A stretch of DNA of 64,000 nt from Symbiodinium natans (lineage: Eukaryota > Sar > Dinophyceae > Suessiales > Symbiodiniaceae). The position numbers and the translations under genes are program-made. Location of the stretch: the NCBI GenBank assembly GCA_905221605.1, contig CAJNDS010002280.1, forward strand, positions 456,987 to 520,986, given 5' to 3'. Shown one piece after another: positions 40,566-51,725 of the stretch (position 1 is its first letter; the number at the start of each line of letters is the position of its first letter). The notes under the pieces were generated by a model that had not been told where the DNA came from, did no database searches, and saw only the letters and a program-made list of their open reading frames with translations.

Positions 40566-40840
40566 GAGGGGGGGCAGGGATGCTGTTGGGAAGGGGGATG
40601 GAGTGAATGGTTTGGGGAGGGGTTGGTGGTGGAAGGGTTAGGGGCGGGCAAGGGGGTTGGTGGTGGGTGGATTGGGGGGCAGGGATGGGGAAGGGGTAGG
40701 GGAGGAGGATGGAGGGGAGGGGGGGCAGGGGAAGGGGTTGGTGGTGGGAGGTTAGGGGCAGAAGGCAAGGCCAAGTGGAGAGGTGGAGTGGAATGGTGGG
40801 GCCAAGTGGAGAGGTGGAGTGGAATGGTTGGGGCTAGAAG
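40395..40840. repeat. G-rich tract interrupting copia C Pol
   Basis: About 440 bp of GGGGTTGG/GGGGAGGG-type DNA, strongly G-biased on the plus strand and G-quadruplex-prone, between integrase and the RT region. The only stop in the Pol frame (40563-40565) falls in it. Confidence 0.9.
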
Positions 40841-43800
40841 ACCTGACGCGGATGCCAAGTATGCTCGAGGGATCTACTTGGGACCAGTGCTTGGGAGCAC
40901 AGGTCATGCCATGGAAATCCGCTTGGATAGTGGGGAGACGAAACGGGTGATCGCGCCCGGACTCAAATTGCTCTACCCGTTGCGTTTCGACGCAAATCTT
41001 CTGCCCGGTGCAAAGGCCCTAGATGGCTTCGTGCCCCCGCCTGAAGCACCGAAGACCAAAGAGCTGTTTCTCCCATATGTTCCAGGTGGAGGTCCTCCCA
41101 TAGACTGGGTGAGACAACATGGTGTTACACCCAAGTGCCCCGGATGCCAGGAAGGCGTCAGCTCGAGCAGGCATTCCCAAACGTGTGTGAAGAGATACCA
41201 AAAATGGTTGCGTGATTCCATCGATGATGCTCTGGAGGCATTAGATGAAGGACCGAAGGTCGACCGAAGACCTGAGGAGCTAATTGGAGAAGACCCATAC
41301 GATGATGACGAGCAAATGAAGCCGAACAAGCGAACACGCTTTGGAGGAGAGGAGGTCCGAGCGTTTGATCCTGAGCAAGCAGGAGTCGGAGACCTAGAGA
41401 TCCCGGAGATGTCAATGCCGGATGCTGACTGGAATGTGTCCGAGTACCAGCCGTCCGAGGCTGAGGATGACGATATGGGAGAAGCTCCAGAGATGGGAGA
41501 CGCTCCAGAGCATCCCCAGACATTCCATGAGGGGGTCCCAGTCCGATACCTGGAGGAATTGCTCGAGAACGCCCACTACACACCACAACCACTCTCTTGT
41601 TGTGACCACTACGACGTCGAAGCAGCATGTCACCTACTGGTTGGTCGGTCGAGCGTGGAGAAGTTCCCATATGTTTGCTTGAACACAACAACACAACAAC
41701 AGCACCACAAACAACAACAGTCGGTCGAGCGTGAAGCAGTTGAGTTGTTGAATCTCCAAGACCACCCTTGTGTATGTTCTTCAGTTAAAGAGAAAAAGGA
41801 AGATGAGTCCGCAGGGACGTACATGAGAATCCAAGACAGGACTCTCTGGGTGAATCGACCTAGAGCCAGCTACGATGACCTGGAAGGTTTTCAGCTGGAC
41901 CCTGAAGAGACATGGCAAGGAATCAAGAAAGAGGTGAATGCGCTCGATAGTCTGAAAGTTGGTTATGCAAGATCAAAGAGCGAGATAGATGAGTACCGCA
42001 AAGCCAACCCAAACTGTCGGACGGTCAAGTCCCGATGGGTCCTCACTCAGAAGGCCCCAGGACTAGTCCGAGCAAGGATAGTCGCTAAGGATTTTGCTCA
42101 TGGCCGACCATCCGCACTCGATTTGGGGTTGAGTTCTAATACTGCGTCGGTGGAAGCCCTCAAGATCGTCCTTGCACGGGCGGCGAAGGGAAAGATGCGG
42201 GCTTACGGCCTCGACATCTCCACCGCGTTTCTCTTTGCGCAGGTAGTGGAACCCACCATTATCGAGTTGCCAAGTACATTCGCGCTCGAGAGCGGCGAAA
42301 CCGCGTACTTGATACTAGAGAAAGCGCTCTACGGTTTGCGTTCCGCCCTTAGCTGGCAGCGACACCTGAACAGGATCGTATCTGCACTAGGCTTACAAGC
42401 GAGTCCGCTTGAACCGACGCTTTTCAGCGGATGGGTCAACCTTGAATCCGGATGGGAGTATATCATCATGTTAGCGTACGTGGATGATTTGCTCATTGTG
42501 TCCTCTACCGAAAAAGGGTTCGAGTACGTCCACGAAGCCCTGAGTTCAGTCTTGAAAGTCAAAGTGACAGGGAGGCTGATCGAAGATGGGCAGATGGAAT
42601 TCCTCGGCCGTTTAATCCGTTGGGATGGACGACAAATCATGCTTGGGGTGAAGCCTGAGTATGTGAAGTCGGTCTTTACATCTTTCGGATGGGACATATC
42701 CACCGCGAAAGCATCCTTGACGACACCCGACATCAGGAGTATGTACGATGAGGAGAGTGTTGAAGAGCCTTCGAAGGAGCTGTCGAGTGAGGCCGCCTCA
42801 CGATTCCGAAGTTGCCTAGGGAAGATAGGATGGCTCTGTCAAACTCGCTCAGATATAACGTATTTTCACTCCATGTTGTCACGCGGACAAAGCATGCCAC
42901 GGCAAGTGCATGAAGATGCACTTCGCAAGTTCCTGCGATGGTTAGCAGCGTTTCCGCTGTTAGATCAAATCTTCCCGCTCGGAGATGGCAAGACCAATGA
43001 GGGGGAGAATGCCAGCCTGGTAGCCTATTGCGACAGCAATTGGGGCAGCGAGATGAGCGTAGCCCGGAAGAGCACCAGTGGCGGAGTGATCTACATCGCA
43101 GTGGACGGTCTGTGGTACTGCATAAAGGGATACAGCCGCCTGCAGAGCGTCGTGGCACTCAGCTCAGCAGAGGCAGAGTTGTTTGCCATCGCCGAGGCAG
43201 CAAAAGAGGTGGCAGGACTTGCGCAATTGACGGCGCATATCTGGGGCACCCTCCAGAAACCCCACCGCGTGTATACCGACAGTGCTTCAGCTAGGCAAAT
43301 CGCCAGCATGGAGGGGCTACTCAGGCGCATGCGGCATATAGACTTGAGGTTGTGCTTTATCCAAGACCGTGTCCATAGCGGCGAGTTGGCAGTAGAGGGA
43401 GTAGCCGGAACCGAGAATGTGAGCGATCTTCTCACAAAGAATTTAAATCGCCTCCAAACAGCAAAGCATACAGCAACCCTCGGACTAGAAGATGTGACCA
43501 GCATCGATTTCCGAGAGGTCCCGGCAGTCAGGTCTTGCTTGTTGCTGTCTGGAGTGCTAGATTCGATACTCGGGCCGGACAACCTCGAATATGAAGCTTT
43601 CTGTCGGCTATGCGAACTCGAGACTGAATATTCAACTTTGCTGATCGAGTTTTGCACGAGTTCACGTTCGAATCTGTACCTGCAAGGAAGTGTGCACCAA
43701 GTATTCGTCTTGCCAATTACTCAAGGGGTTGACGGGACCTCGAATGACACCGTGGAGCGGGTCATGTCTGCAATGAATGTTGCAAGAGAATGGGGGATGA

Positions 43801-44273
43801 AGGTTGTTTTCTGGAGCAGCACTCCTTGTACCGGAGGTAGCCCGTACCAACGGCGACACGAAGATCGGCCGGGCTATCAGGACCATCTACAAGCTTTGTT
43901 CACGGTGCATCGCAAGCTCTGGCGGAGCTTCTTAGTGATGGTGAACCACCCGCAAGTGGGGGTATGGGTCATAGAATGGCCGCAGAGGTGTGCCTACTGG
44001 GGATGGGCAAGCACCCGTTCGTTTGCAAAGCAACGAACCCACTACACCGGCGAAGTGCACGGCTGTGTTTCAGGCTTGGTAGGCAGAGATGGATTACCTA
44101 TCCGAAAGATTTGGAAACTGATGTCGAACGATGAACAGTTTGTGCGAACAATGTCCGAAACGTTTGCATGTACCTGCAAGGGAGATCATTCACGAAACTT
44201 TGATCTCAAAGAAACGCAGCATTATCCGCCAGCTTTCGCGGACGTCGCCCTGGAAAGCTTGCGACTGCGGTAA
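40840..44273 (+). CDS. Copia C reverse transcriptase-RNase H with C-terminal methyltransferase-like domain
   Basis: Same frame as the upstream Pol. After GARRPDADAKYARGIYLGP and acidic linkers, RT spans about 41850-42720: KSRWVLTQKAPGLVRARIV, GLDISTAFLFAQVVEP (motif A), KALYGLRSA, and the YVDDLLIVSS catalytic site (42477-42506). RNase H follows: AYCDSNWGSEMS, VVALSSAEAELFA, VYTDSASARQIA. Where Pol normally ends, about 260 more residues continue with TLLIEFCTSSRSNLYL, LPITQGVDG and VFWSSTPCTGGSPYQ (about 43640-43845), resembling SAM-binding motif I and the PC motif IV of C5 methyltransferases in divergent form. The frame is intact from 40566 to 44273. Confidence 0.75.
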
Positions 44274-44475
44274 TTTGAGCCCACCCGCCCGCCCTGGCTG
44301 GCCCGCCCACCCGCCCAGCCAGGTTGCTTTGCGAGAGTTAGTCGACCTCCAGCGGTCTGAAGCAGTGCAGCGGTCTAGGACTGAGGAATGCGCCGGAATC
44401 CATGGCCCGGCGAGAAGCTTAGTTGGCTTTGCGTGGAGCTTAGTTGACGTGACCAACAGTGAAACTCTTGGTCAT

Positions 44476-44484
44476 GAGGGGGAG
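44476..44484 (+). promoter_or_regulatory. Polypurine tract of copia C
   Basis: GAGGGGGAG directly before the 3' LTR; primes plus-strand DNA synthesis. Confidence 0.8.
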
Positions 44485-45016
44485 TTGATATATGTGACCC
44501 TCCTAGTTTCCCAGTTGACACGTGATGTGCACTTGAGTTGTCTGCTATGAGGGTGAAGCATAGGCACGAGGACATGTCAGGCAGTGCAGATTTGTTTTGG
44601 CTTGGTGAGATCTTGTGTTGAGTAGGAAGAACCGTTTTCTGTTCGTTTTCTCGAAACTCGTTTGTCGGAACTCGTTTCCTGTTTGTGACCTGGTATTTGG
44701 TGACCAGAAGTGACTCAAGCCAGTTTAGGTCTGCACAGAGCTCAGCAGAGCACCTAAGAGGTGCTAGGAACCTACCCACAGTGTTTAGGAGTAGAAGTTC
44801 CATGGCTGAGTGTTTTCACCTGAAGTACCTTTGTTTTCCCATGTCTGGCAGACAGTGTTTGAAGCTGGAGAGCCGTGCTCGCATTGGCTCAAGACGAGCG
44901 GAGCTCGAGAAGCTGTGAACAGCGCAGTGAAAAGAGTCCGCACTTCGTGCTGTGAGGGTTGAGTGTAGTCTTGACCTGAGGTCCCTTAGGCCCCGTAGCT
45001 GCGCCACGAGTTTCAA
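44485..45016 (+). repeat. 3' LTR of copia C (532 bp)
   Basis: Near-identical to the 5' LTR but with an extra 130-nt segment at 44805-44934 that begins GC and ends AG. Confidence 0.9.
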
Positions 45017-45021
45017 CGCGC

Positions 45022-45058
45022 GCGCGATGCAAATGCCATCGAGCCACCGCACGCCCGG
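45022..45058. mobile_element. MITE second copy, right fragment
   Basis: GCGATGCAAATGCCATCGAG and CCACCGCACGCCCGG continue the MITE after the copia C target duplication; then similarity to the first copy stops, so the right TIR is missing. Confidence 0.85.
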
Positions 45059-47050
45059 GCCTCTCGCCTGAGGACCCTTGGCCGAATGCCCAGCTAACTC
45101 CAGCTTAGCTGGTTCTGACCTAACCCATGTAGGGGCCGTGCGTTGCTGTGGCAACAGTTTGAGAAACCTAATCCTTCTGGGCCTTCAGGCAACTGTTGGG
45201 ACGAGGTCTACCCACTGCTTCTGCTTGCCACAGCGCAGAAGGGCGGGCGCCCTTCTAGCCGGGCAGTGAATCGGCAAGTTTGGCACGTCCTACCCTGCAT
45301 GCGCTGGCCTTTTCACGGCTGGGCAAGTTTAACGGTAATTTGCTTGAAGCATTTGCCACTAAAGTCTGCATTTGATCTTTAATCCACGTAGACTGATGTT
45401 TGTGGTGTTGCGGCCAAATGCTAACTGTAGCAAAGCCAGTAGTTGCTCCTTCCACGCTGTGGACACCTTCTACGTGGAAAAACCATTGCCTTACATCTTC
45501 TTGCAACGTGGGTTGCTCGATGGAAACAGGTCAACCTCAAGCCGCCCGGAACCACAGATTGCCCTTAACTTCTCTGCCATTGGGCAGGTGAAAGAAGTCA
45601 AAACCTGGAAACAAGGTCCCTATGAGCAAGGCTTTCTTCCTCTCTTCTACTCGGCTGTGGCAGCTCGCAAACTTAAATAGCGGGGTTGTTCCGACAAATG
45701 GAAACACTCCATCGCTGGAATGACTTAGATGTGGAATAACCACAGTTCTGGATCTGCACCGTGGTGAAAACCAATATTCAATATTGTTGTGAATGAAAAT
45801 TCATCAAAGATTCGGTTGGAAACTGGACAACGGCATGGGCAAACATGGGTGGTCATGATTTGTGCGTCTTAAAACACCTGGGAAACAAAAACCCAGTGCG
45901 TTCAGACAACGCTCACTGCAAGACCTAACCCAGTTGGGGAACACCGGGTAGGGTGAGCATTGGTGTTCTTAACTTTGGAGAAGTGACCGATTTCAAATTC
46001 TAGGCCGCGTGCGTGGGCCCAGAAGCTACTCCAGGAAGAAGCTAAGCGGTCCAAAGCACTGGCACAATAAGGTGAACCAGTGCAGCAGGCACCCCGTATA
46101 CTCCGCTCGAGCTTAAACAGGCGGAGTGCATAAGATTTTTATCGGTGTTCACAAGCCAAGTGATGGAAGTGCTGGCCGTGTTGCTGGAAAACTGCAGACA
46201 TGAAGGCTGTGCGCAGCTTGCGAATGTTCCACGCTGGGCGAACCACCAGGTGGTGGAGAATGTGGCAAGCCACCAACAATCCCGACAGTGGTTCCATCTG
46301 CCATGGCGTCTGCGGCAGATAGGCAAGGCAGAAGGGGCTGTCGGGTTGGCAAAGCATTGGGCAAGCCAATGTGCTTTGCGTTCAGACAACGTCCACTGCA
46401 AGACCTAACGGGTCAAGGCGGCTAAGCGCGGGCTCTCCTCTTTTGGAAGGCAGTGGTGCGGCTGTGTGTTAGAGCAAGGGCGGGCGGGCGAAAAAATGCT
46501 CACACACTACGCATGGCCCCAACTCGGGTTAGGTCAGGGCCAGCTGAGCTAGAAGTCAGCTGGGCATGGGCAGACATGGGTGGTTGTAATTCGTGCGTGT
46601 CAAAACACCTGGGAACAAAAAACCCCAGTGCGTTCAGACAACGCCCACTGCAAGACCTAACTCTAATTGGAAAGAGCGGGCAGTGCGAGCCCTGTAGATC
46701 CCAAAGACCCTACGGGAGGGGGACTAGGGGCAAACAACGTCCCACCCTGCACACGCCGGCAATCAGGCCGGGGGTTAGGTCTTGCAGTGGGGCACTGGGT
46801 TTTTGTTCCAGGCGTTTTGACACGCACGAATCATGACCACCCATGTTTGCCCATGCCCAGCTGACTCCTGGCCTCTCGCCTGAGGGGCCCTCGGCCTGAT
46901 GCCAAACTTGCCCAGAGCAGCACCCGTGAAAAGGCCAGCGCGTGCAGGGTAGAACGTTGTTGCCCCTAGTCCCCTTCCCGTAGAGTCTTCGGGATCTAGA
47001 GGGCTCGCCCTAGTTAGGTCTTGCAGTGGGCGTTGTCTGAACGCGTTTTG
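45059..47050. repeat. Gene-free region of dispersed fold-back repeats
   Basis: No gene. The block GCGTTCAGACAACGCCCACT then GCAAGACCTAAC recurs near 45900, 46380, 46630 and inverted near 47015, and ACCCTACGGGA...GGGGCAA-type sequence also seen at 10.26 kb returns at 46.7 and 46.97 kb. Confidence 0.6.
46559..46860. mobile_element. Fold-back (MITE-like) element of about 300 bp
   Basis: The left arm (46559-46661, with GCATGGGCAGACATGGGTGG and CGTGCGTGTCAAAACACCTG) and the right arm (46773-46860) are inverted copies at about 85 percent by eye. A single left arm also lies at about 45835-45935, so the family is dispersed. Confidence 0.65.
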
Positions 47051-47061
47051 TTGGGGGGAAA

Positions 47062-50000
47062 ATGTGTAGCAAGCCGGTATCGCTGGTTTCTGATGCAGCA
47101 GATGAATTCAAGCTTGGCTGGTTACACATGCCTTCACTGCCAAACCGGTTTCCTCACAATTCTCAACTTGAACGTGAAATTCGGTCTTTCCAAGAAGGAG
47201 TCAGGTCGTCTTTTCTTGAAGCAGGGTTTGCTGTCAGACCTGAGTTGTGGCCAGTGGCTTGCCGCTACGGGTCAATGGCGATGAACCTTTCGCATCCTGC
47301 TCCTCTCGAATCTGATCTCTCACGATGGGACTTTGCAGTTGCGCACTTCGATGCCGAAGACGTCCCGCCTTGGGAATTAATCTTAGGCCAACTTGTTTCT
47401 ATCGGGCACGCGCAGATAGCAAGTTTGGTCCTAAAATGCCAAGCCAGGGTTGTTTGCCGGATGGAGATTGGAGCCTGGGTTCTTGTATAGGTCGGTTGTA
47501 TACGTGCTAATTTAGCCAAAGTTCGATTCAAACTTGGTTCTTGGGAAGAGGTGATATCTGTTCCTGAAGAAGAACTGTATGTGCGCTCTGGCGATCCAGT
47601 GTTTCCCCTCAAAAACGCAGCCGAACACGCGCTGCAACTTTGTGGAGGAGAAGACTTCGCAATACCAGATCCTCTCCCTCTGCCTTTCTCAGGCGACCAA
47701 GCCAACATCAAGAAAAAGGCTCGAAGGATCTACATCACCTATTCAAGATTCCTGAAGCTTGGCCCTACTCCAGGCTGTACTGCCTGTGAAAGAGACCGTT
47801 CCGACCACAATCCTGAATGTGTTGCTCGATTTGAAAAGGCGTCCGGGGACGAGGCCAAAACTTCGTCTCAACCTGTTGAGGATCACGAGAGGCTCTTGTC
47901 TTTCGAGCATCTTGGTTTGCCTGATCTTCCGCCTGAGATGAAGAAGCAGTTGAAGTGGAACTTGCTGCTTTGGGTAGGCCTACAGGAAGAGATTCTGAGT
48001 CAGAGCTAGACTTCCTCAGGACGCCAGAATACGAACCTTCCATTCCCGAAGATGATGAAGCACTCCCCGGTGTTGGAGCTTTGCCTGCCTGTCGGCATCA
48101 GAAGCCTGGTGCGTTGATACTTTATGAGTTTTGCTGCGCTCCGGATTCCATGATTGGGCGCCTTGGTCCAGAACCAGGTGTTCAAGTGGTTCGATTGTGC
48201 CGTGAAAGCATCAATCTCGAGGATCCCTTGGCCATCGATCAGCTCATCCACCAAGTCAGTGCAACTCCTGGTTGCTGCATCCATGGATCCCTTGAATGTG
48301 GACCTTGGTCAGCGTGGTCCCGCATGAACCTGGCCACTAAGCCGGGATACCTTGAAAAGCACTTCAGGGGGGTGAAGTAAGTTTCGAGTGGCCAAGAGAC
48401 GCTGCTGGTTGGTCTTTGCCTGAGATCATTGCTTTTGGTGACCAATTCAATCTTCTCACCGTTGAGTTCCACGGATGCGCTTTCGGACTTGTGTCTTCCA
48501 GAGCTGGCCCAACGCTGAAGCCTTGGAAGATATTGACTAGTAGTAAGCGTTTGGCACATGACTTTGCGGCTTATCAGTGTTCACATCCTAAGCACTTCAA
48601 GCATGATACCGTTGAAGGTTCTGACTCAAGACGCTCAGCCTTTTACCCTGAGGCCATGGCCAGAGCAATTTTAGCGTCTTTGTTTCCTTATGCGAAAGCA
48701 TTTGTTGCACCAGCGTTGCCATGTGTGCCCACTTTTCCTCAACTTCACAGGGTTAAGGACGTTCGGCCGCCACTACCGCTCGATCTCCTGATGTTTGAGT
48801 CTGGTATGCGCCACATCCGAATCCCTGGTTATGTCCATCGGCTGTTGGATCGAAGGGAATGGACTTCCCAGCCTGCTGCGCTTGAAAAGGTCCAAGAAGA
48901 AAAGGATGGTCTTTTAAAGGCAGGTACCTGGATAGAAGAAGAGATCATGCCGAAGAGTGAGGTTCTTGCATGGGCTCGCAGGACTTCCAATGTGATCCAC
49001 TTCGGAAACTTGATGGTCATCATGAGTGTGAAAGGCGCCGAACTATAGAACCTGATTCTTGGAAGCTTAAGGCGCGTATCGTCTTTCGTGGAGACGATAT
49101 ACGTGACCAGACTGGAATGTCTGCTGTGTTCGAAGAACTCTTCGCGTCTGCCCCTTCTTCGCTTGAGGGACTGAACACGGTCATTGGATTTGGTCTCCTC
49201 GAATCTCATGGTGTGACAACTAGCGACGCCATTAAGGCGTATACACAAGCAACCTTGAAGAGCAGAAACCGAACTTTCGTCTTCTTGCCACCAGAACTCG
49301 TCCCAGCTTCCAAGAGAGACGTAATTTAGCCCTGTGCACCGCTCTACAAGGCCTTGTATGGACATCCTGAGTCATCAGCGCATTGGCAAAGGCATTTGCA
49401 TGGCATTCTCACTGGTCTTGGTGGAATTGAATTCCCCAACCTTCCTTCTGTGTATTATTTCCCCACCTTGGATCTGATCTTGTGCGTCTATGTTGACGAC
49501 CTCACGTTGAGCGGGAAGTTGTCGAAGCATAAAGGTTTCTGGAGTTCCTTGTCGAAACAAGTTGACCTCGAGCCTTATGCTCCTCTCACCAGAGTGCTTG
49601 GTCGCAGTCACCGCCACGTCTTGTGTGACAGTCAACCAGCCCTTGCGTTGGAAACTGAAGACTTCGCCAAACAGTGTGTTGACTTGTATGAATCCTTGGT
49701 TGGTTCCGCTGTTAAGCACCAGAGGACCCCGCATGTTGACCCAGGAGCTCTATCACTAAGTGATAATGATGCTCGGGGTTCTCTTGCCGACAGCGCCGCC
49801 CGCATCCTGATGAAGATTCTGTGGCTTGCACGTTTGAATCGCCCAGATCTTATGGTGGCCGTCACTACCCTCACGACCAATGTCTGTCGTTGGTCAGTGA
49901 ACGATGATAAAAGGGTTGCTACGTTGGTGGGTTACATTGCTGCGACGGTTCAATACAGCCCTGTGATGTTTGTCCACGACCCAGCTTCATCTTTGCACCT

Positions 50001-50500
50001 TGCCCTGTATGTGGATTCAGATTTCGGCGGCTGTCCTGACACCGCGCGTCCCACAAGTGGGTATATCGTTGCCCTTGAAGGAAGCAACTCATTTGCTCTT
50101 CTGTCATGGTCCAGCAAGAGACAGAAAGTGGTCTCAAGGAGCTCTACCGAGGCAGAATTCGTGTCCTTGAGCAGTGCGCTGTTCAATGATGCCTTGCCAT
50201 TACTTGAAGTTTGGCAAACCATAATCCCTGGCATTAAGCTCTTGTGTCAAGATAATGAAGCTTGCATTGCCATTGTCCGTATATTCAGCTAAGCTGAGGC
50301 ATTTGTCTAAAACTCATCGCATCAACGTTTCTTCTACGTGCGAAGCTGTGAACGATAACGATGATGTTGAACTGGGCTATGTCAATACTAATGACCAGAA
50401 AGGTGATCCTTTGACGAAGGCTCTTTCGGTTCAGAAGTGGGCTCATGCACTGAAGTTGCTCCACATCTCCACTGAGCATCTGCCAGATGCTCCCGTCTAA
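47062..50500 (+). pseudogene. Copia element D Pol remnant (decayed)
   Basis: Plus-strand pieces in several frames with stops at 47488, 48007, 48378, 49046 and 49327. In order: WLHMPSLPNRFPHNSQLE (47.1 kb), a methyltransferase-like stretch ILYEFCCAPDSMIGRL and IHGSLECGPWSAWSRMN (about 48115-48330), RT entry LKARIVFRGDDIRDQTG (about 49063), TSDAIKAYTQATLKS (motif A-like, Asp changed in context), CVYVDDLTLSG (about 49482), then RNase H ALYVDSDFGGCPDTAR (about 50005) and VVSRSSTEAEFVSLS (about 50130). Gag, protease and integrase are missing or unrecognisable. Note that the methyltransferase-like part is upstream of RT here, not downstream as in copia C. Confidence 0.75.
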
Positions 50501-50990
50501 GCATGCTCTTCCCTGTCACCTAAAGTCTTGTGAAAATTCCTTGGGTGATATGTTTGTGATGGTTGTCAAGCTGCATCTGCGCTACCTCCATCATCGTGCT
50601 TTTGCAGACACTTGGATATGAGCCATCATCCCTGTGTCATCTGAATGAGTTCTTGAGGATCTCATTCTGCACTTCTTGCCTGCCCTCAGCCTTGCACTGC
50701 GTTGTGTCAGTGTACGGCTGCTCCCAAGCGCCGCTCTGACTTCGTCTGAGCAGAGTCCTGCACCGGTTGAGAGTAGTTTTGTATAGATTGCAAGTAGAAT
50801 TACCTTAAAGGTTTATTGAGTCTGAGTTTCAGCCTGATCACCTGAGATACCGGATTCAATTTGTACATGGCTAAGCCTGTACTACAATCGACAGTAGGTT
50901 TGGCTGCAGAGTTGAACTCGTGGCTGTAGCTTCCTGGAGTCCTGAATCGAGCTTCAAATGAGCTCTACGATTCGGAAGTCTGCGAACATG
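50501..50990. other. Non-coding tail of copia D
   Basis: No ORF. It leads into the polypurine tract at 50991. Confidence 0.5.
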
Positions 50991-51000
50991 AAGGGGGGAG
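50991..51000 (+). promoter_or_regulatory. Polypurine tract of copia D
   Basis: AAGGGGGGAG followed by TTGTGAATTTACGGG, the same AG-TTG transition as in copia C. Confidence 0.6.
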
Positions 51001-51400
51001 TTGTGAATTTACGGGTTTCCTCCTTGTATAGTCATGTTATGCAGATAGGAACTTAAACCTGCTGGTGATCCATTTTTGGCTCAAGGAAAATGAGCCACTG
51101 TAACAGTGGCCAGAGTGCAGGGTTGAGGGCTACTTCGCTTTGCGGTTCTTCCTCTTGCTGCCTTGTCCCCTTAAACCAAGCATTAGAGGTTTGATCCGTT
51201 CAACTGGTGCCCCTCTAATCTTGATTGGCGACGCCGCGTAAGTGGGCAGGGGTAGAGCTGCGGGAAGAGCACGTGACTATTAGCTGGAAGTGTATCAGAT
51301 AGTAGAAGCAGAAGGCAGTGTGCGCGTGAGGCTTGCAGCTGCGACTCTGTGACTTCCAAATCTGGGGTCGAAAAATCTAGGCAATTCTGGCTTCGTGTGT
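51001..51400 (+). repeat. Probable 3' LTR of copia D (right end uncertain)
   Basis: Starts TTGTGAATTTACGGG after the polypurine tract. No partner LTR exists in the window, so the right end is a guess. It holds two small hairpins near 51070-51105 (TGGCTCA...TGAGCCA and CCACTG...CAGTGG). Confidence 0.35.
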
Positions 51401-51584
51401 GTGTGGGCCTCCCCTGTAGTAGAGACCTCTAACCTTCACACTTGCCGCTTGGTTGGACCGTCAACCCTGGAGTCTCCCAACTTTTTGCGCCTGGCACCTT
51501 CAGCTTACGGTTGCCCGGAATTGCCAAGTGGGGGCAGGGCCAAAACCTGCTTGCCAAAGTTGATAAGCGAGTTGAAAGGGGTTG

Positions 51585-51725
51585 GTTCCGGAAGCCTTCG
51601 AAGCCCTTGAAGGGGCTTCGAAGGCTTCGAAGGGGGGCTTCAAGGGCTTGAAGGGCTTCGAAGCGGGGGGGGGGGCGAAGGGCGGCTTCAAGGGCTTCGA
51701 AGGTGAGGCGAGGGCGGGTCTGCGC
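51585..51725. repeat. GGCTTCGAAGGG minisatellite
   Basis: Imperfect repeats of cttcgaagg / gcttgaagg with a G8 run near 51665. No coding potential is supported. Confidence 0.8.

Larger units (their letters stand above)
34814..45016 (+). mobile_element. Ty1/copia element C, with both LTRs and 5-bp target duplication
   Basis: LTRs lie at 34816-35215 and 44485-45016, with TTGATATATG...TTTCAA ends. A target-site duplication CGCGC is present at 34809-34813 and 45017-45021. Removing element plus one duplication restores exactly the sequence of the intact MITE copy (11116-11127). Primer-binding site 35218, polypurine tract 44476-44484. The coding region has stops and frameshifts. Confidence 0.9.
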
